NCBI GenBank assembly: GCA_030625815.1
Contig: DAOUQF010000006.1
Location: 56,036-120,035, forward strand
DNA length: 64,000 nucleotides
Direction: 5' to 3'
Source of the DNA: Eubacteriales bacterium
GTDB lineage: Bacteria; Bacillota; Clostridia; Tissierellales; GPF-1
This document shows, piece after piece, positions 55,286-64,000 of this stretch (position 1 is the first letter of the stretch; each line of letters begins with the position of its first letter). The position numbers were made by a program, and so were the translations under genes. The notes under the pieces were generated by a model. The model did no database searches, had not been told where the DNA came from, and saw only the letters and a list, made by a program, of their open reading frames with translations.

Positions 55286-56008
55286 GTGGGTAGAATAGAT
55301 GGCAGAAATACCGATGAAAAAAGGAAATGCACCATTACGCCGCATGTATTGGCATTCCCGGATGGATCCGTTGAGATTGCAATGGGCGATACCCGGGTGA
55401 TTTGCACGGCCTTTGTGGAAGAGGGAGTACCTCCCTTTAAGAGGGACTCGGGAGAAGGTTGGGTAACGGCAGAGTATAACATGTTGCCTGGTTCCACACT
55501 GACCAGAAAGCGACGCGACCGCGGGAAGATCGATGGGAGAAGCAGCGAGATTCAACGATTGATTGGCCGAAGCTTGCGTTCTGTCGTTGATTTTAAAGCC
55601 CTTGGCGAGCGGACGGTTACGATTGATTGCGATGTGATTCAAGCAGACGGGGGGACGCGGACGGCCTCCATTACCGGTGGGTACGTTGCCTTGGCGCTGG
55701 CTATGAAAAAGCTGCAGCGGGAAGGGCGATTGACTAGGTGGCCTTTGCGCGATCAAGTGGTTGCCATTAGCGTGGGAATTGTTGAGGGCAATGCATATTT
55801 GGATTTATGCTATCAGGAAGATTCGCGCGGCCAGGTGGATATGAATGTCGTGATGGCGGGGGATGGATCGATCATCGAGGTTCAGGGAACCGGTGAAGAA
55901 GCACCCTTTACCCGCAAGGAATTGAACACCCTATTGGATTTGGCCGAGAAAGGGAGTCGCGAACTCGCTGAAATCCAAAAGGAACTTTTAGGGGCCAAAG
56001 GAGAATAG
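55286..56008 (+). CDS. rph: ribonuclease PH
   Basis: A 240-residue phosphorolytic 3'-to-5' exoribonuclease with R-I-D-G-R at the start, [28 protein letters not shown] and [13 protein letters not shown]. It trims tRNA 3' ends. The start is GTG 55286 immediately after the previous TAA. rph, rdgB and the following phosphoesterase form a tight cluster (2 and -4 nt) commonly seen in Clostridia. Confidence 0.95.
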   Translation: MGRIDGRNTDEKRKCTITPHVLAFPDGSVEIAMGDTRVICTAFVEEGVPPFKRDSGEGWVTAEYNMLPGSTLTRKRRDRGKIDGRSSEIQRLIGRSLRSVVDFKALGERTVTIDCDVIQADGGTRTASITGGYVALALAMKKLQREGRLTRWPLRDQVVAISVGIVEGNAYLDLCYQEDSRGQVDMNVVMAGDGSIIEVQGTGEEAPFTRKELNTLLDLAEKGSRELAEIQKELLGAKGE

Positions 56009-56010
56009 AT

Positions 56011-56607
56011 ATGAAAAGGTTGATTTTATCGAGTTCCAATCCCCATAAGATTGAAGAACTCAGCAGCATTTTAAAGGGATTGCCCATCGCGATAATTTCG
56101 AAAAAAGAAGCGGGATTTGGCGATCTCGAGGTCGTTGAAGATGGAGATACCTTGGAGGCAAACGCGAAGAAAAAGGCGCTGGCCATGGCTGAAAGAAGCA
56201 AAGAGATTATTTTGGCAGATGATACCGGCCTGTTTGTTGATGCCTTAGATGGCGCGCCTGGTGTCTATTCGGCGCGTTTTGCGGGTGAGGGTTGTTCCTA
56301 TGCGGATAACAATAAGAAGCTCTTGTCAGCCTTGTCAGGTGTTCCTGAAGTGGGACGCACCGCGCATTTTGAAACTGTCATCGCCATTGTCTGGGAAGAC
56401 GGCAGCGTGCAGACGGTTACGGGACGCTGTGAAGGATCTATTGGCTTTGAGGCGCAAGGGGAGAACGGATTTGGATACGATCCTCTTTTTATCGTAGAGG
56501 GAACTGGCAGAACCTTTGCGCAGATGAAGGATGAAGAGAAGAACCAGGTTAGTCATCGCGCCAATGCCCTCAGAAAGTTGCGAGAGGTGTTTGAAGAACG
56601 ATTATGA
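56011..56607 (+). CDS. rdgB: XTP/dITP diphosphatase (non-canonical purine NTP pyrophosphatase)
   Basis: The 198-residue protein carries S-S-N-P-H-K-I-E-E-L near the start, A-D-D-T-G-L-F-V-D-A-L and G-A-P-G-V-Y-S-A-R-F-A-G, and F-G-Y-D-P-L-F in the C-terminal half, all Ham1/RdgB signatures. It removes deaminated purine triphosphates from the pool. It overlaps the next gene by 4 nt. Confidence 0.96.
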   Translation: MKRLILSSSNPHKIEELSSILKGLPIAIISKKEAGFGDLEVVEDGDTLEANAKKKALAMAERSKEIILADDTGLFVDALDGAPGVYSARFAGEGCSYADNNKKLLSALSGVPEVGRTAHFETVIAIVWEDGSVQTVTGRCEGSIGFEAQGENGFGYDPLFIVEGTGRTFAQMKDEEKNQVSHRANALRKLREVFEERL

Positions 56608-57092
56608 TTAAAATTTTAGTGGTTTCAGATACCCATGGACAGATTGAGCATGCAGTAGAATGCATCAAAAAAGAAGGCCCTTATGATCGAATGATTCATT
56701 TGGGCGATCAGGTGGAGGATGCCGTTCGATTGGCGAATTGGCTCGGGATTGAACAATTGGATGTCTGCGCGGGGAATTGTGATTATCCGAGCGAAGGCGT
56801 CAGTGAGAAGATTTTAACCATTGACGGCATTACAATTTTTATGACTCACGGGCATAAGTATGGCGTGAAGTTCACCCTGGATCGATTGTACTATCGCGCG
56901 AAGGAAGTGGGCGCGAAAATCGCCCTCTACGGCCATACCCATCAGCGGAGAATGGTGGAGGAAAGAGGTGTCACTTTGTTTAATCCGGGGAGCTTGAGTT
57001 TGCCTCGGGATTGGAAAATAAAACGCAAGAGTTTTGGGACTATTCTGATAGAAGAAGGGCGCTTTCACTTGGAATACAAATATTTGAAATAA
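56604..57092 (+). CDS. YfcE/MJ0936-family metallophosphoesterase
   Basis: A 162-residue calcineurin-like phosphoesterase with D-T-H-G (D9, H11), H-L-G-D-Q-V, G-N-C-D, T-H-G-H-K-Y-G and Y-G-H-T-H motifs that bind two metals. Relatives hydrolyse simple phosphodiesters; the natural substrate is unclear. It is the third gene of the rph-rdgB cluster and overlaps rdgB by 4 nt. Confidence 0.92.
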   Translation: MIKILVVSDTHGQIEHAVECIKKEGPYDRMIHLGDQVEDAVRLANWLGIEQLDVCAGNCDYPSEGVSEKILTIDGITIFMTHGHKYGVKFTLDRLYYRAKEVGAKIALYGHTHQRRMVEERGVTLFNPGSLSLPRDWKIKRKSFGTILIEEGRFHLEYKYLK

Positions 57093-57095
57093 GAG

Positions 57096-57124
57096 TTGAC
57101 AGAACGAAATCCGGTTGGTATAAT
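57096..57124 (+). promoter_or_regulatory. perfect-consensus promoter of the tRNA-Arg gene
   Basis: TTGACA (57096-57101), 17 bp, TATAAT (57119-57124), 19 nt before the tRNA 5' end. Confidence 0.92.
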
Positions 57125-57143
57125 CAATCATGTTCTCAAGTGA

Positions 57144-57219
57144 GGGGCATTAGCTCAGTTGGATAGAGCACCGGACTTCGGATCCGGGCGCGGGGGTTCG
57201 ACTCCTCTATGCCTCACCA
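57144..57219 (+). tRNA. tRNA-Arg (anticodon TCG)
   Basis: A 76-nt cloverleaf: acceptor GGGGCAT/ATGCCTC, D arm GCTC...GAGC, anticodon stem CCGGA/TCCGG with loop CTTCGGA and anticodon TCG (57178-57180), T loop TTCGACT, encoded CCA end (57217-57219). It should read CGA and, through wobble, other CGN codons. It has its own strong promoter and terminator. Confidence 0.95.
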
Positions 57220-57228
57220 GAACCAAAG

Positions 57229-57261
57229 ACACGTTTGACATTATGTTGAACGTGTTTTTTT
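57229..57261 (+). terminator. terminator of the tRNA-Arg gene
   Basis: ACACGTT (57229-57235) and AACGTGT (57249-57255) pair over 7 bp with a 13-nt loop, then T to 57261. Confidence 0.75.
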
Positions 57262-57279
57262 ACATACAGGGGGCTGACG

Positions 57280-58644
57280 ATGGAGAGACAACAATTGGTA
57301 AAAAAGACATTTGCATTGGCCTTGCCGGCGATTACAGACATGTTTATTCAGATGCTGTTCGGCATTGTGGATATGGCGATGGTCGGAAGCATCGGCGCCT
57401 TTGCCATCGCGGCCATTGGCCTCAGCGATATGCCCATGATGACGATTATGGCGGTTTTTGCCGCGATATCCGTCGGTGCCACGGCATTATCCGCACGGGC
57501 GATCGGTGCTAAAAAACCGGAAGAAGCCAACCGGATTTGCGCGCAGTCACTGCTGATGAATGCGACTTTATCGATGATTGCATTTGCGTTGATTATGATT
57601 TTGGCGAGTTGGATCATTCGGGTGATGGGCGCGGACGCGGAAATCTATCCCTATAGCTTGGCATACATGAGAATCACGGCCTTTAGTTTGCCGTTTATGG
57701 CCAATAATCTGGTGTTAGCCGGGGTTTTGAGGGGAAGCGGCGATACGAAAACGCCAATGAAGTTTAACGCTTTCGGGTTGGTTTTGAATGTGATCTTAAA
57801 TTTTCTATTGATTTTTCCTTCCCGGGATATCAGTGTTTTGGGTTTGAATATTTGGATGCCGGGGATGGGGCTTGGGGTGACGGGCGCTGCGCTGGGCACG
57901 ACGATTGCCCGGACTGCCTCGAGTGTGATTTGGTTGTTGAATTTGGCGAAAGGGAAGTTTTTGGTGCGCGTGAACAAGCGTGATCTGCGTCGATTTGATA
58001 TTCCGTTGATTCGTCGCATTTTGAATATCGGATTGCCGGCGGCCATTGAGCAATTTCTTATGCGGCTGGGGCAGTTGATGTATTCGCGGTTGGTCGTGAG
58101 TCTTGGTACACTCATGTTTGCCGCGCACCGGATCACCATTACGGCGGAGTCTTTGTCTTTTTATATCGGATTTGGATTCTCCCTGGCGGGAACGACGCTG
58201 GTCGGCCAATACTTGGGCGCGAAAGACGCGAAGACGGCGGAGCGCAGCGGCCATATCGCCGCATCCATGGCCATGCTTTTTATGGGAAGCGTTGGAGTGA
58301 TCTTTTTCTTCTTTCCGGAATTGGTGATTCGGATCTTTACGGATGAAGAGGAGATAATCCAGGTCGCAAAGGTCTGTCTTCGAATCGTGGCGGTCGCGCA
58401 ACCTTTTTTGGCGGCGGTTATGGCCTATGCGGGCAGCCTTCGTGGAGCGGGGGATACCCGTGCGGTATTGTGGATTACCTTGATTGGAATCTGGGGTGTA
58501 CGGGTGTTTGGCACGTATCTGGTGATCAAGGCGGGATATGGATTGGTAGCGGCATGGGTCATGATGACCTTGGATTTAATTGTGCGGGGGAGTCTGCTTT
58601 TTGGTCGATTTATGAAGGGAAAATGGAAAACCTTGAAGGTTTAG
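57280..58644 (+). CDS. MATE family efflux transporter
   Basis: The 454-residue protein has twelve predicted membrane segments in two similar halves and the MATE motifs F-A-L-A-L-P-A-I-T-D, G-V-L-R-G-S-G-D-T-K-T-P (first half) and Y-A-G-S-L-R-G-A-G-D-T-R (second half). It exports drugs or metabolites using an ion gradient. It starts 60 nt after the tRNA gene and is followed by a MarR-type gene with its own promoter, which may control it. Substrate unknown. Confidence 0.92.
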   Translation: MERQQLVKKTFALALPAITDMFIQMLFGIVDMAMVGSIGAFAIAAIGLSDMPMMTIMAVFAAISVGATALSARAIGAKKPEEANRICAQSLLMNATLSMIAFALIMILASWIIRVMGADAEIYPYSLAYMRITAFSLPFMANNLVLAGVLRGSGDTKTPMKFNAFGLVLNVILNFLLIFPSRDISVLGLNIWMPGMGLGVTGAALGTTIARTASSVIWLLNLAKGKFLVRVNKRDLRRFDIPLIRRILNIGLPAAIEQFLMRLGQLMYSRLVVSLGTLMFAAHRITITAESLSFYIGFGFSLAGTTLVGQYLGAKDAKTAERSGHIAASMAMLFMGSVGVIFFFFPELVIRIFTDEEEIIQVAKVCLRIVAVAQPFLAAVMAYAGSLRGAGDTRAVLWITLIGIWGVRVFGTYLVIKAGYGLVAAWVMMTLDLIVRGSLLFGRFMKGKWKTLKV

Positions 58645-58651
58645 CCTCAAA

Positions 58652-58680
58652 TTGTACTTTCTTCCATCTTTCGATATAAT
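58652..58680 (+). promoter_or_regulatory. promoter of the MarR-type regulator gene
   Basis: TTGTAC (58652-58657), 17 bp, TATAAT (58675-58680), 22 nt before the ATG. Confidence 0.8.
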
Positions 58681-58702
58681 AAGTTCGAATGGAGGGGAGA
58701 AC

Positions 58703-59137
58703 ATGAAGGTCAGCGAACCGATGCTGCGAGTAAATCGAGCGCATTATATTTTGCAACACGTGATTGAAACGGAATTGGCATTGGAAGGGCTGAAAGGCGT
58801 GAAGGGAACCCATTGCATGTTGATGATGACCCTCTATGGACAACGTAGCGGCATGACCATGCAGGAATTGGCACAGGAAATCGATCGATCGAAATCTACA
58901 GTGACGCAAGTTGTGGAGGTTTTGATTCGCAAAGAGTGGGTTCAGAAAAAGCCAAACCCGCAGGATCGACGATATCATAAGATTGAAGTGGCCGAAGAAG
59001 GGCTAAAGGTTCAACCCATCTTGGATCGGATTTTTGAACGATTGACAACCAGGATGTTTCGCGGATTTGTTCAGTATGAACGGGAAGAATTGATGTTTAA
59101 CCTGGAACGGATCATTATGAACCTCGAAGATGTATAA
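58703..59137 (+). CDS. MarR family transcriptional regulator
   Basis: A 144-residue winged-helix protein. It shows the MarR layout with recognition helix M-T-M-Q-E-L-A-Q-E-I-D-R-S-K-S-T-V-T-Q-V and wing D-R-R-Y-H-K-I-E-V. It probably binds DNA as a dimer and responds to a small ligand, with the adjacent MATE gene as the likely target. The start at 58703 has GGAGGGG upstream; the longer frame from 58652 would begin in the promoter. The inverted repeat ACCGAA-A-TTCGGT at 59167-59179, after its stop, is a weak operator candidate. Confidence 0.88.
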   Translation: MKVSEPMLRVNRAHYILQHVIETELALEGLKGVKGTHCMLMMTLYGQRSGMTMQELAQEIDRSKSTVTQVVEVLIRKEWVQKKPNPQDRRYHKIEVAEEGLKVQPILDRIFERLTTRMFRGFVQYEREELMFNLERIIMNLEDV

Positions 59138-59339
59138 ATTTTTTTGGCGATTTCCGAGTGCGGTTTACCGAAATTCGGTTTGCGATTTGAATGGAGGGAG
59201 CCGAAAAACCGTAATTGGAAAGCGTTGTTCTTTGGAAAAACGCAACAAAAGCAAAGGGTGAAACGGATAAATTCACTGGATAGTCAGAAACATGAACGGG
59301 ATTTCCACATATAGGGAACAAATTTTTAGTAATTTTGCC

Positions 59340-59369
59340 TTGTCACGGAGAAAGAGTAAAAGGTATAAT
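59340..59369 (+). promoter_or_regulatory. promoter of the transketolase gene
   Basis: TTGTCA (59340-59345), 18 bp, TATAAT (59364-59369). The stretch 59138-59339 shows no gene. Confidence 0.75.
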
Positions 59370-59401
59370 AAGGCGAATAAATTTACGGGGGTGCTATCAA
59401 T

Positions 59402-61387
59402 ATGGCGATTGAACAAAAAGCAGTCAACACCATTCGTCTCTTATCAGCAGACGGAGTTCAGAAAGCGAATTCAGGTCATCCGGGACTTCCAATGGGTGCC
59501 GCGCCAATGGCGTATGCATTATGGAACAACCATTTGAAAACGAGTGCGAAGGCGCCGAAATGGGCAGACAGAGATCGATTCGTATTAAGTGCGGGTCATG
59601 GATCAATGATGTTGTACTCGCTGCTTCATTTGCACGGGTATCAGGTAACGATGGAAGATCTACAAGCTTTCCGTCAAGAGGGGTCAAAAACACCAGGACA
59701 TCCTGAGTTTGGACACACAGACGGCGTGGAAACAACAACGGGTCCGTTGGGTCAGGGAATTGCCAATGCAGTGGGTATGGCAATTGCGGAAGCTCGATTG
59801 GCAGAAGAATTCAATACAGATGATTTCAAAGTGGTAGACCATTATACCTACTCTATTGCGGGTGATGGCTGCATGATGGAAGGGGTTTCAGCAGAGGCGT
59901 CTTCTTTGGCAGGTCATTTGGGATTGGGAAAAATGATTTTGCTTTACGATTCAAACCAGATCACGATTGATGGCCGTACGGATATTACCTTTACGGAAGA
60001 TATCAAGAAGCGCTATGAAGCATACGGCTGGCAAGTGCTGGAAGTTGCGGATGGGGACAATGATCTTGATGCGATGGATGAAGCGATTGCAGCGGCAAAA
60101 GCGGAAACTGAGAAGCCTAGTTTGATTATCATCAAAACAACAATTGGATACGGCTCGCCAAACAAGGCCGATTCTTCAGGGGTTCATGGTTCACCATTGG
60201 GCGATGAAGAATTGAAAGCAACCAAAGAAGCCTTGGGATGGGATCCTGAGAAGTCATTCTTTATTCCAGAAGACGTGCAAGCGCATTTCGACGCGATGAA
60301 AGCGGAAAAAGCAGCGAAGTATGACGAGTGGGCAGAAATGTTTGCGGCGTATAAAGCGGCATATCCTGAAAAGGCAACAGCTTTTACGGCATGGATGAAC
60401 GAAGAATTGCCGGCAGAGCTTTTGGAGTCGTACAAGTCTTGGGAATTCGATGAAAGCCCAGTGGCGACTCGTGTCAGCGGCAGCGTTGTTATGAACAAGA
60501 TCGCAGAATACGTACCAAACTTGGTGGGTGGTTCTGCAGATTTGAACGCCTCTACCAAGACATACTTGGCAGGCAAAGGCGAGTTCCAAAGAGACAATTA
60601 TGCTGGAAACAATATCAATTACGGCATTCGCGAATTTGCGATGGGTGCTGTGATGAATGGGGTTCAAGCTCATGGCGGCCTTCGTATCTTCGGCTCTACC
60701 TTCTTGGTATTCTCCGACTACGTAAAGCCGGCGCTTCGTGTTTCGGCATTGATGGGCGCGCCAGTGATTTATGTATTTACGCATGATTCCATTGCCGTTG
60801 GGGAAGACGGACCGACGCATGAGCCAATCGAGCATCTTTGGATGATGAGAAGCATTCCAAATGTAAATGTATGGCGTCCTGCAACAACGAAGGAAACGGC
60901 ATTTGCATGGGTAAACGCGTTGAAAGAAACGAAGAAACCTTCTGTGATCGCTTTGAGCCGTCAGAACTTGCCGCAATTGGCGGGAGTGAATGAGGGCGCT
61001 GAAAAAGGCGCGTATATCTTGATCAAGGAAGAAAAGGAAACACCGGATCTTCTTTTGATGGCGACTGGATCAGAGGTTCACTTGATGGTGGAAGCGCAAA
61101 AAGTCTTGAAAGCGGAAGGCGTTGACGCACGTGTCATCAGCATCCCTTGCTTGGATATCTTTGAAGCGCAAGATGCAGCGTACAAAGAATCGGTACTGCC
61201 TGCAGCGGTTCAAAAACGTGTGATCTTCGAAGCGGGTTCAACGGTTGGCTGGTACCGATATGCGGGATCAGAAGGCGTTGTATTTGGAATCGATCAATTC
61301 GGCGAGTCGGCACCTGGCGATTTGTTGCTGAAGAAATATGGATTTACAACAGAAAATGTTGTGAAGCAAGCAAAATCAATTTTATAA
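59402..61387 (+). CDS. tkt: transketolase
   Basis: The 661-residue full-length enzyme has the N-terminal [10 protein letters not shown], the thiamine diphosphate motif G-D-G-C-M-M-E-G-x19-[12 protein letters not shown] in the central domain, and [14 protein letters not shown]. It moves two-carbon units between sugar phosphates in the pentose phosphate pathway. Single-gene unit with its own promoter and terminator. Codon use is rich in GCA, TCA and CCA compared with neighbours, fitting high expression. Confidence 0.97.
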   Translation: MAIEQKAVNTIRLLSADGVQKANSGHPGLPMGAAPMAYALWNNHLKTSAKAPKWADRDRFVLSAGHGSMMLYSLLHLHGYQVTMEDLQAFRQEGSKTPGHPEFGHTDGVETTTGPLGQGIANAVGMAIAEARLAEEFNTDDFKVVDHYTYSIAGDGCMMEGVSAEASSLAGHLGLGKMILLYDSNQITIDGRTDITFTEDIKKRYEAYGWQVLEVADGDNDLDAMDEAIAAAKAETEKPSLIIIKTTIGYGSPNKADSSGVHGSPLGDEELKATKEALGWDPEKSFFIPEDVQAHFDAMKAEKAAKYDEWAEMFAAYKAAYPEKATAFTAWMNEELPAELLESYKSWEFDESPVATRVSGSVVMNKIAEYVPNLVGGSADLNASTKTYLAGKGEFQRDNYAGNNINYGIREFAMGAVMNGVQAHGGLRIFGSTFLVFSDYVKPALRVSALMGAPVIYVFTHDSIAVGEDGPTHEPIEHLWMMRSIPNVNVWRPATTKETAFAWVNALKETKKPSVIALSRQNLPQLAGVNEGAEKGAYILIKEEKETPDLLLMATGSEVHLMVEAQKVLKAEGVDARVISIPCLDIFEAQDAAYKESVLPAAVQKRVIFEAGSTVGWYRYAGSEGVVFGIDQFGESAPGDLLLKKYGFTTENVVKQAKSIL

Positions 61388-61401
61388 GCGATAGAAGTTT
61401 G

Positions 61402-61439
61402 AAACTCCCTGCACAGAATCATATGCAGGGAGTTTTTTA
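61402..61439 (+). terminator. terminator of the transketolase gene
   Basis: AAACTCCCTGCA (61402-61413) pairs with TGCAGGGAGTTT (61424-61435) over 12 bp, then TTT. Confidence 0.9.
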
Positions 61440-61487
61440 TATCGGGAAGGGATCACAAGGTTTTTTCTTTGGCGCAGGTGTCTATTG

Positions 61488-61496
61488 TGATAGAAT
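61488..61496 (+). promoter_or_regulatory. extended -10 promoter candidate before the CysQ-like gene
   Basis: TGA followed by TAGAAT (61491-61496), the same word as before mtnP; only a weak -35 (TTTGGC, 61468-61473) at 17 bp. Confidence 0.4.
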
Positions 61497-61528
61497 AGAG
61501 GAAGAATAAACTGGGATAGGTGATAATT

Positions 61529-62308
61529 GTGAATTTAAGAGATGAGTTAAGCACTGCGATTTACCTGACATATGAGGCCGGTGTCGAGATTATGAAGATC
61601 TATGAACGCCAATGTGAGGTAATGTATAAAGAAGACCAATCCCCTGTAACTGAGGCGGATTTGGCTTCAAATCGAATTATACTTGAGGGTTTAAAAAAGA
61701 GTTTTCCACAACATGCGTTTTTGTCGGAGGAGTCGGAGGATGATTTGATTCGACTGGATAATGACTGGTGCTGGCTGATTGATCCTTTGGATGGCACGCG
61801 GGAGTATTTGAAACGAAACGGTGAGTTTTCGATTAATATTGCCCTTGCTTATCAAAACCGCGTGGTACTGGGTGTTGTTTATGCGCCGGTACAGCAGGAA
61901 TTGTTTTTCGCGGTTAAGGGGCGGGGTGCTTATGTGGTGAGAGACAACCAAAAGGCACAACCGATTCAGGTTTCTACTCGTGAGCAGAATATTCGATTGG
62001 TGGTGGGACGATCGCCGAAATCGAAACACGTTCGAACCATGGCCAAGATGAATCAGGTTACGCGGATTATGGAAAAGGGAAGTTCTTTAAAGGGTTGTTT
62101 GATTGCAGAGGGAAAAGCAGATATCCATTACCGCTACGGTCCAACCATGGAGTGGGATACGGCGGCGATGCAATGCATTATTGAAGAAGCGGGAGGCATG
62201 ATTCGCAATCTTGACGATTCGGACATTTCATATAACCGCGTGAACTCAACAAATGAAAAGGGATTTTATATCTTAAATCAATCAAATAATAAGTGGAAAA
62301 TCGTGTAA
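61529..62308 (+). CDS. CysQ/inositol monophosphatase-family phosphatase
   Basis: The 259-residue protein shows the lithium-sensitive phosphatase motifs: S-P-V-T-E-A-D, L-S-E-E-S-E with metal-binding Glu, I-D-P-L-D-G-T-R-E-Y and the C-terminal E-W-D-T-A-A-M-Q. The D-G-T-R-E-Y form is typical of CysQ, which hydrolyses 3'-phosphoadenosine 5'-phosphate, but inositol monophosphatase activity is possible. The GTG at 61529 is chosen because AGGTGA ends 5 nt before it. Confidence 0.85.
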   Translation: MNLRDELSTAIYLTYEAGVEIMKIYERQCEVMYKEDQSPVTEADLASNRIILEGLKKSFPQHAFLSEESEDDLIRLDNDWCWLIDPLDGTREYLKRNGEFSINIALAYQNRVVLGVVYAPVQQELFFAVKGRGAYVVRDNQKAQPIQVSTREQNIRLVVGRSPKSKHVRTMAKMNQVTRIMEKGSSLKGCLIAEGKADIHYRYGPTMEWDTAAMQCIIEEAGGMIRNLDDSDISYNRVNSTNEKGFYILNQSNNKWKIV

Positions 62309-62323
62309 GGAGGCGACCTCTTT

Positions 62324-62998
62324 ATGAATCCAAATGCCGAGCATCGGAAGCGAATGCGTCAGCAAGTGCTGAAAAAGGGATTAGAGGGTTTTGAGGATTA
62401 TCAATTACTGGAGCTGCTCTTGTGTTACTCCATTCCAAGGAAAGATACAAAGCCATTGGCAAAACGTCTTTTGGCGGATTTTCATGGATTTGCCGGGGTA
62501 CTGGATGCAAATCCCCAGGAATTGATGAGACTGGAGGGGGTTGGAGAGAGTACAGCGGTATTTCTCCATAGTCTGCCGGAAGCATTTAAGCGTTACGAAT
62601 CCAGCAAGTTTGAAGTGAAAAAGAAGAAAATCAACTCCACGTCATTAGCGGGAGATTATATTCGTGTTTTGTGTAAAAAGGAAACCTATGAAGTATTTTA
62701 TTTAATTTGCTTGGATGCGCAAAAGCGCGTGATCGCAACAGAAAAGATTGCCAAGGGTACGTTGGATCAAGCGCCGGTCTATACGCGAAATATCGTTGAG
62801 GCGGCTCTGCGCAATCGCGCTCATAGCGTGATTTTGGCGCACAACCACCCCGGTGGAACGGCTCGGCCGTCCCGGGCGGATGTTGAAGTCACAGGGCGGT
62901 TGAAGGATGCCTTGGGAACCATCGGTGTTTCGGTGGTGGATCATATCATCTCGGCCGGAGATCGGTATGTGTCCTTTGTGGAAGAAGACTTACTATAA
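62324..62998 (+). CDS. radC: RadC family DNA repair/JAMM protein
   Basis: The 224-residue protein has an N-terminal helix-hairpin-helix region (L-L-A-D-F-H-G-F-A-G-V-L) and a JAB/MPN-type domain with the H-N-H-P-G-G-x-A-x-P-S-x-x-D metal site. RadC proteins occur widely; their role in repair is disputed and the peptidase activity unproven. AAGGAGG is just upstream of the ATG. It lies 15 nt after the CysQ-like gene and 9 nt before the next. Confidence 0.93.
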   Translation: MNPNAEHRKRMRQQVLKKGLEGFEDYQLLELLLCYSIPRKDTKPLAKRLLADFHGFAGVLDANPQELMRLEGVGESTAVFLHSLPEAFKRYESSKFEVKKKKINSTSLAGDYIRVLCKKETYEVFYLICLDAQKRVIATEKIAKGTLDQAPVYTRNIVEAALRNRAHSVILAHNHPGGTARPSRADVEVTGRLKDALGTIGVSVVDHIISAGDRYVSFVEEDLL

Positions 62999-63007
62999 GG
63001 AGCAAGT

Positions 63008-64000
63008 ATGAAGACGAGGGTATCTTTGCACGCATGCAAGAGGTATGAAAAGAATCTCGTGGTGGAAGCGATTGATAAAAGCCTGTCGGATCTCGGCGGG
63101 CTTGAACGTTTTTTTCAACCGGGAGAAACTATATTTTTGAAGGTGAATTTGCTGATGGCAAGGAAGCCGGAAGAGGCGACCACGACCCATCCTTTGGTTG
63201 TGGAAGTCTTAGCCGAATCGCTGATCGCCTATGGCTGCAAGGTCATTATTGGCGATAGTCCGGGGGGGCCATTTAATCTTTCCATCTTAAAACGCGTCTA
63301 TCGAGAAACAGGGATGGAAGGGGTGGCAAGGCGGACTGGAGCGACCTTAAATGAAGAGGTCGGACGGATCGAGCAAAAAAATCCCGACGGTCGCATTTTA
63401 AAAAGTTTGACGCTGGCAAAGATGCTGAAGCAAGCGGATCATGTGGTGTCGGTCTGTAAATTAAAGACCCACGGCATGACGAAAATGACGGGGGCAACTA
63501 AAAATTTATTCGGATGCGTACCGGGTGCCCTGAAGGCGGAGTATCATTTTAAAATGCCGGATATCTACGATTTTTCCGATGCATTGATTGATATTTGCCA
63601 AGGGGTTCAGCCAACTCTTTCCGTTATGGATGCTATTATCGGCATGGAAGGGGAGGGACCTTCGTCGGGAACGCCGAAGGCGATTGGTGCGGTGCTGGCA
63701 TCGCCTAGTCCGTATCACCTCGATATGGTGGCCTCTCGCATCATGGGTTTGACGGAGAACGATGTACCGATGCTGAAGCGCATGGTGGATCGCGAAATAT
63801 GCGCCGAAGGGATGAAAGATATTGAAATTCTCGGAGAGTCGTTGGAATCTGTGGTCCAAGAGGAGTTTGAAGTGCCGGAGATCACCAATGTAAGTTTTGG
63901 ACGGAACTATCCAAAGTGGATTCGAAAGGCTGCCTTTGCGTTGCTTCAACCAAAGCCGATCTTTCACCATGATCTGTGTATTGGTTGTCGGATCTGCGAG
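63008..64000 (+). CDS. DUF362 family iron-sulfur protein (3' end outside the window)
   Basis: The frame is open from ATG 63008 (GGAGC upstream, 9 nt after radC) to the last base, 331 codons, and must continue. It has the DUF362 pattern L-K-V-N-L-L near residue 46, G-D-S-P-G-G-P, L-K-T-H-G-M-T-x-M-T-G-A-T-K-N-L-F-G and D-A-I-I-G-M-E-G-E-G-P. The last visible residues, C-I-G-C-R-I-C-E, begin a ferredoxin-type 4Fe-4S motif. Proteins of this build are common in anaerobes; their substrate is unknown. Confidence 0.85.
   Translation, partial: MKTRVSLHACKRYEKNLVVEAIDKSLSDLGGLERFFQPGETIFLKVNLLMARKPEEATTTHPLVVEVLAESLIAYGCKVIIGDSPGGPFNLSILKRVYRETGMEGVARRTGATLNEEVGRIEQKNPDGRILKSLTLAKMLKQADHVVSVCKLKTHGMTKMTGATKNLFGCVPGALKAEYHFKMPDIYDFSDALIDICQGVQPTLSVMDAIIGMEGEGPSSGTPKAIGAVLASPSPYHLDMVASRIMGLTENDVPMLKRMVDREICAEGMKDIEILGESLESVVQEEFEVPEITNVSFGRNYPKWIRKAAFALLQPKPIFHHDLCIGCRICE

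Noticed and set aside
59167..59179. ACCGAA-A-TTCGGT inverted repeat as a MarR operator
   Set aside because: It is short, lies after the regulator's stop and far from its promoter; too weak to annotate as a site.

Overview
The window reads as chromosomal DNA of a low-to-mid GC Gram-positive bacterium, most likely an anaerobe of the class Clostridia. The evidence is strong AGGAGG-type ribosome binding sites, frequent GTG/TTG starts, many U-tailed hairpin terminators, lipoprotein signal peptides, a c-di-GMP-I riboswitch, and a glutaredoxin whose active-site position is an in-frame TGA (predicted selenocysteine). No CRISPR array, insertion sequence, phage module or replication origin was seen. 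The genus cannot be fixed from sequence reading alone.

Layout. 1-580: end of a GNAT acetyltransferase. 581-3667: a TrpXYZ-like ABC importer operon behind a consensus promoter, a 30-codon leader peptide with two Trp codons, a four-segment attenuator and a second terminator; the three transporter proteins contain no Trp. 3670-5796: a small unknown protein, two flavodoxin-fold reductases and a DHFR/RibD-like protein. 5973-7773: a secreted unknown protein and an NAD-dependent epimerase. 7830-12227: a glycerate-type cluster (CdaR-like regulator, glycerate kinase, a membrane-protein pseudogene with two lesions, an alpha/beta hydrolase). 12274-18838: a tightly coupled six-gene operon with two sugar-type ABC permeases, two HlyD-like adaptors, a MacB-like membrane protein and a solute-binding lipoprotein, with no ATPase gene. 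18885-22512: a divergent AlbA_2/Schlafen-type protein, then a c-di-GMP riboswitch in front of a secreted zinc protease.

22564-24541: the predicted selenoprotein glutaredoxin with a zinc-ribbon tail, and a coiled-coil protein. 24551-26421: mtnP-mtnA (methylthioadenosine salvage). 26427-27585: M29 aminopeptidase (minus strand). 27637-32776: prsW, pcrA, ligA. 32990-42905: oppBCDF and three peptide-binding proteins. 42910-54228: arginine and carbamoyl-phosphate synthesis, argGH on the minus strand divergent from argCJBD-carAB. 54242-57092: a PurM-like protein, then rph, rdgB and a yfcE-type phosphoesterase. 57096-59137: tRNA-Arg(TCG), a MATE transporter and a MarR regulator. 59340-64000: transketolase, a CysQ/IMPase-family phosphatase, radC, and the start of a DUF362 iron-sulfur protein cut by the window end.

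Main points of interest: the leader-peptide attenuator with Trp-free downstream proteins; the UxxC selenoprotein; the ATPase-less permease/adaptor operon; the riboswitch-controlled protease; and a run of about 11-bp-phased direct repeats upstream of the most strongly promoted peptide-binding protein. All functional statements come from motif recognition and context, not from database searches.
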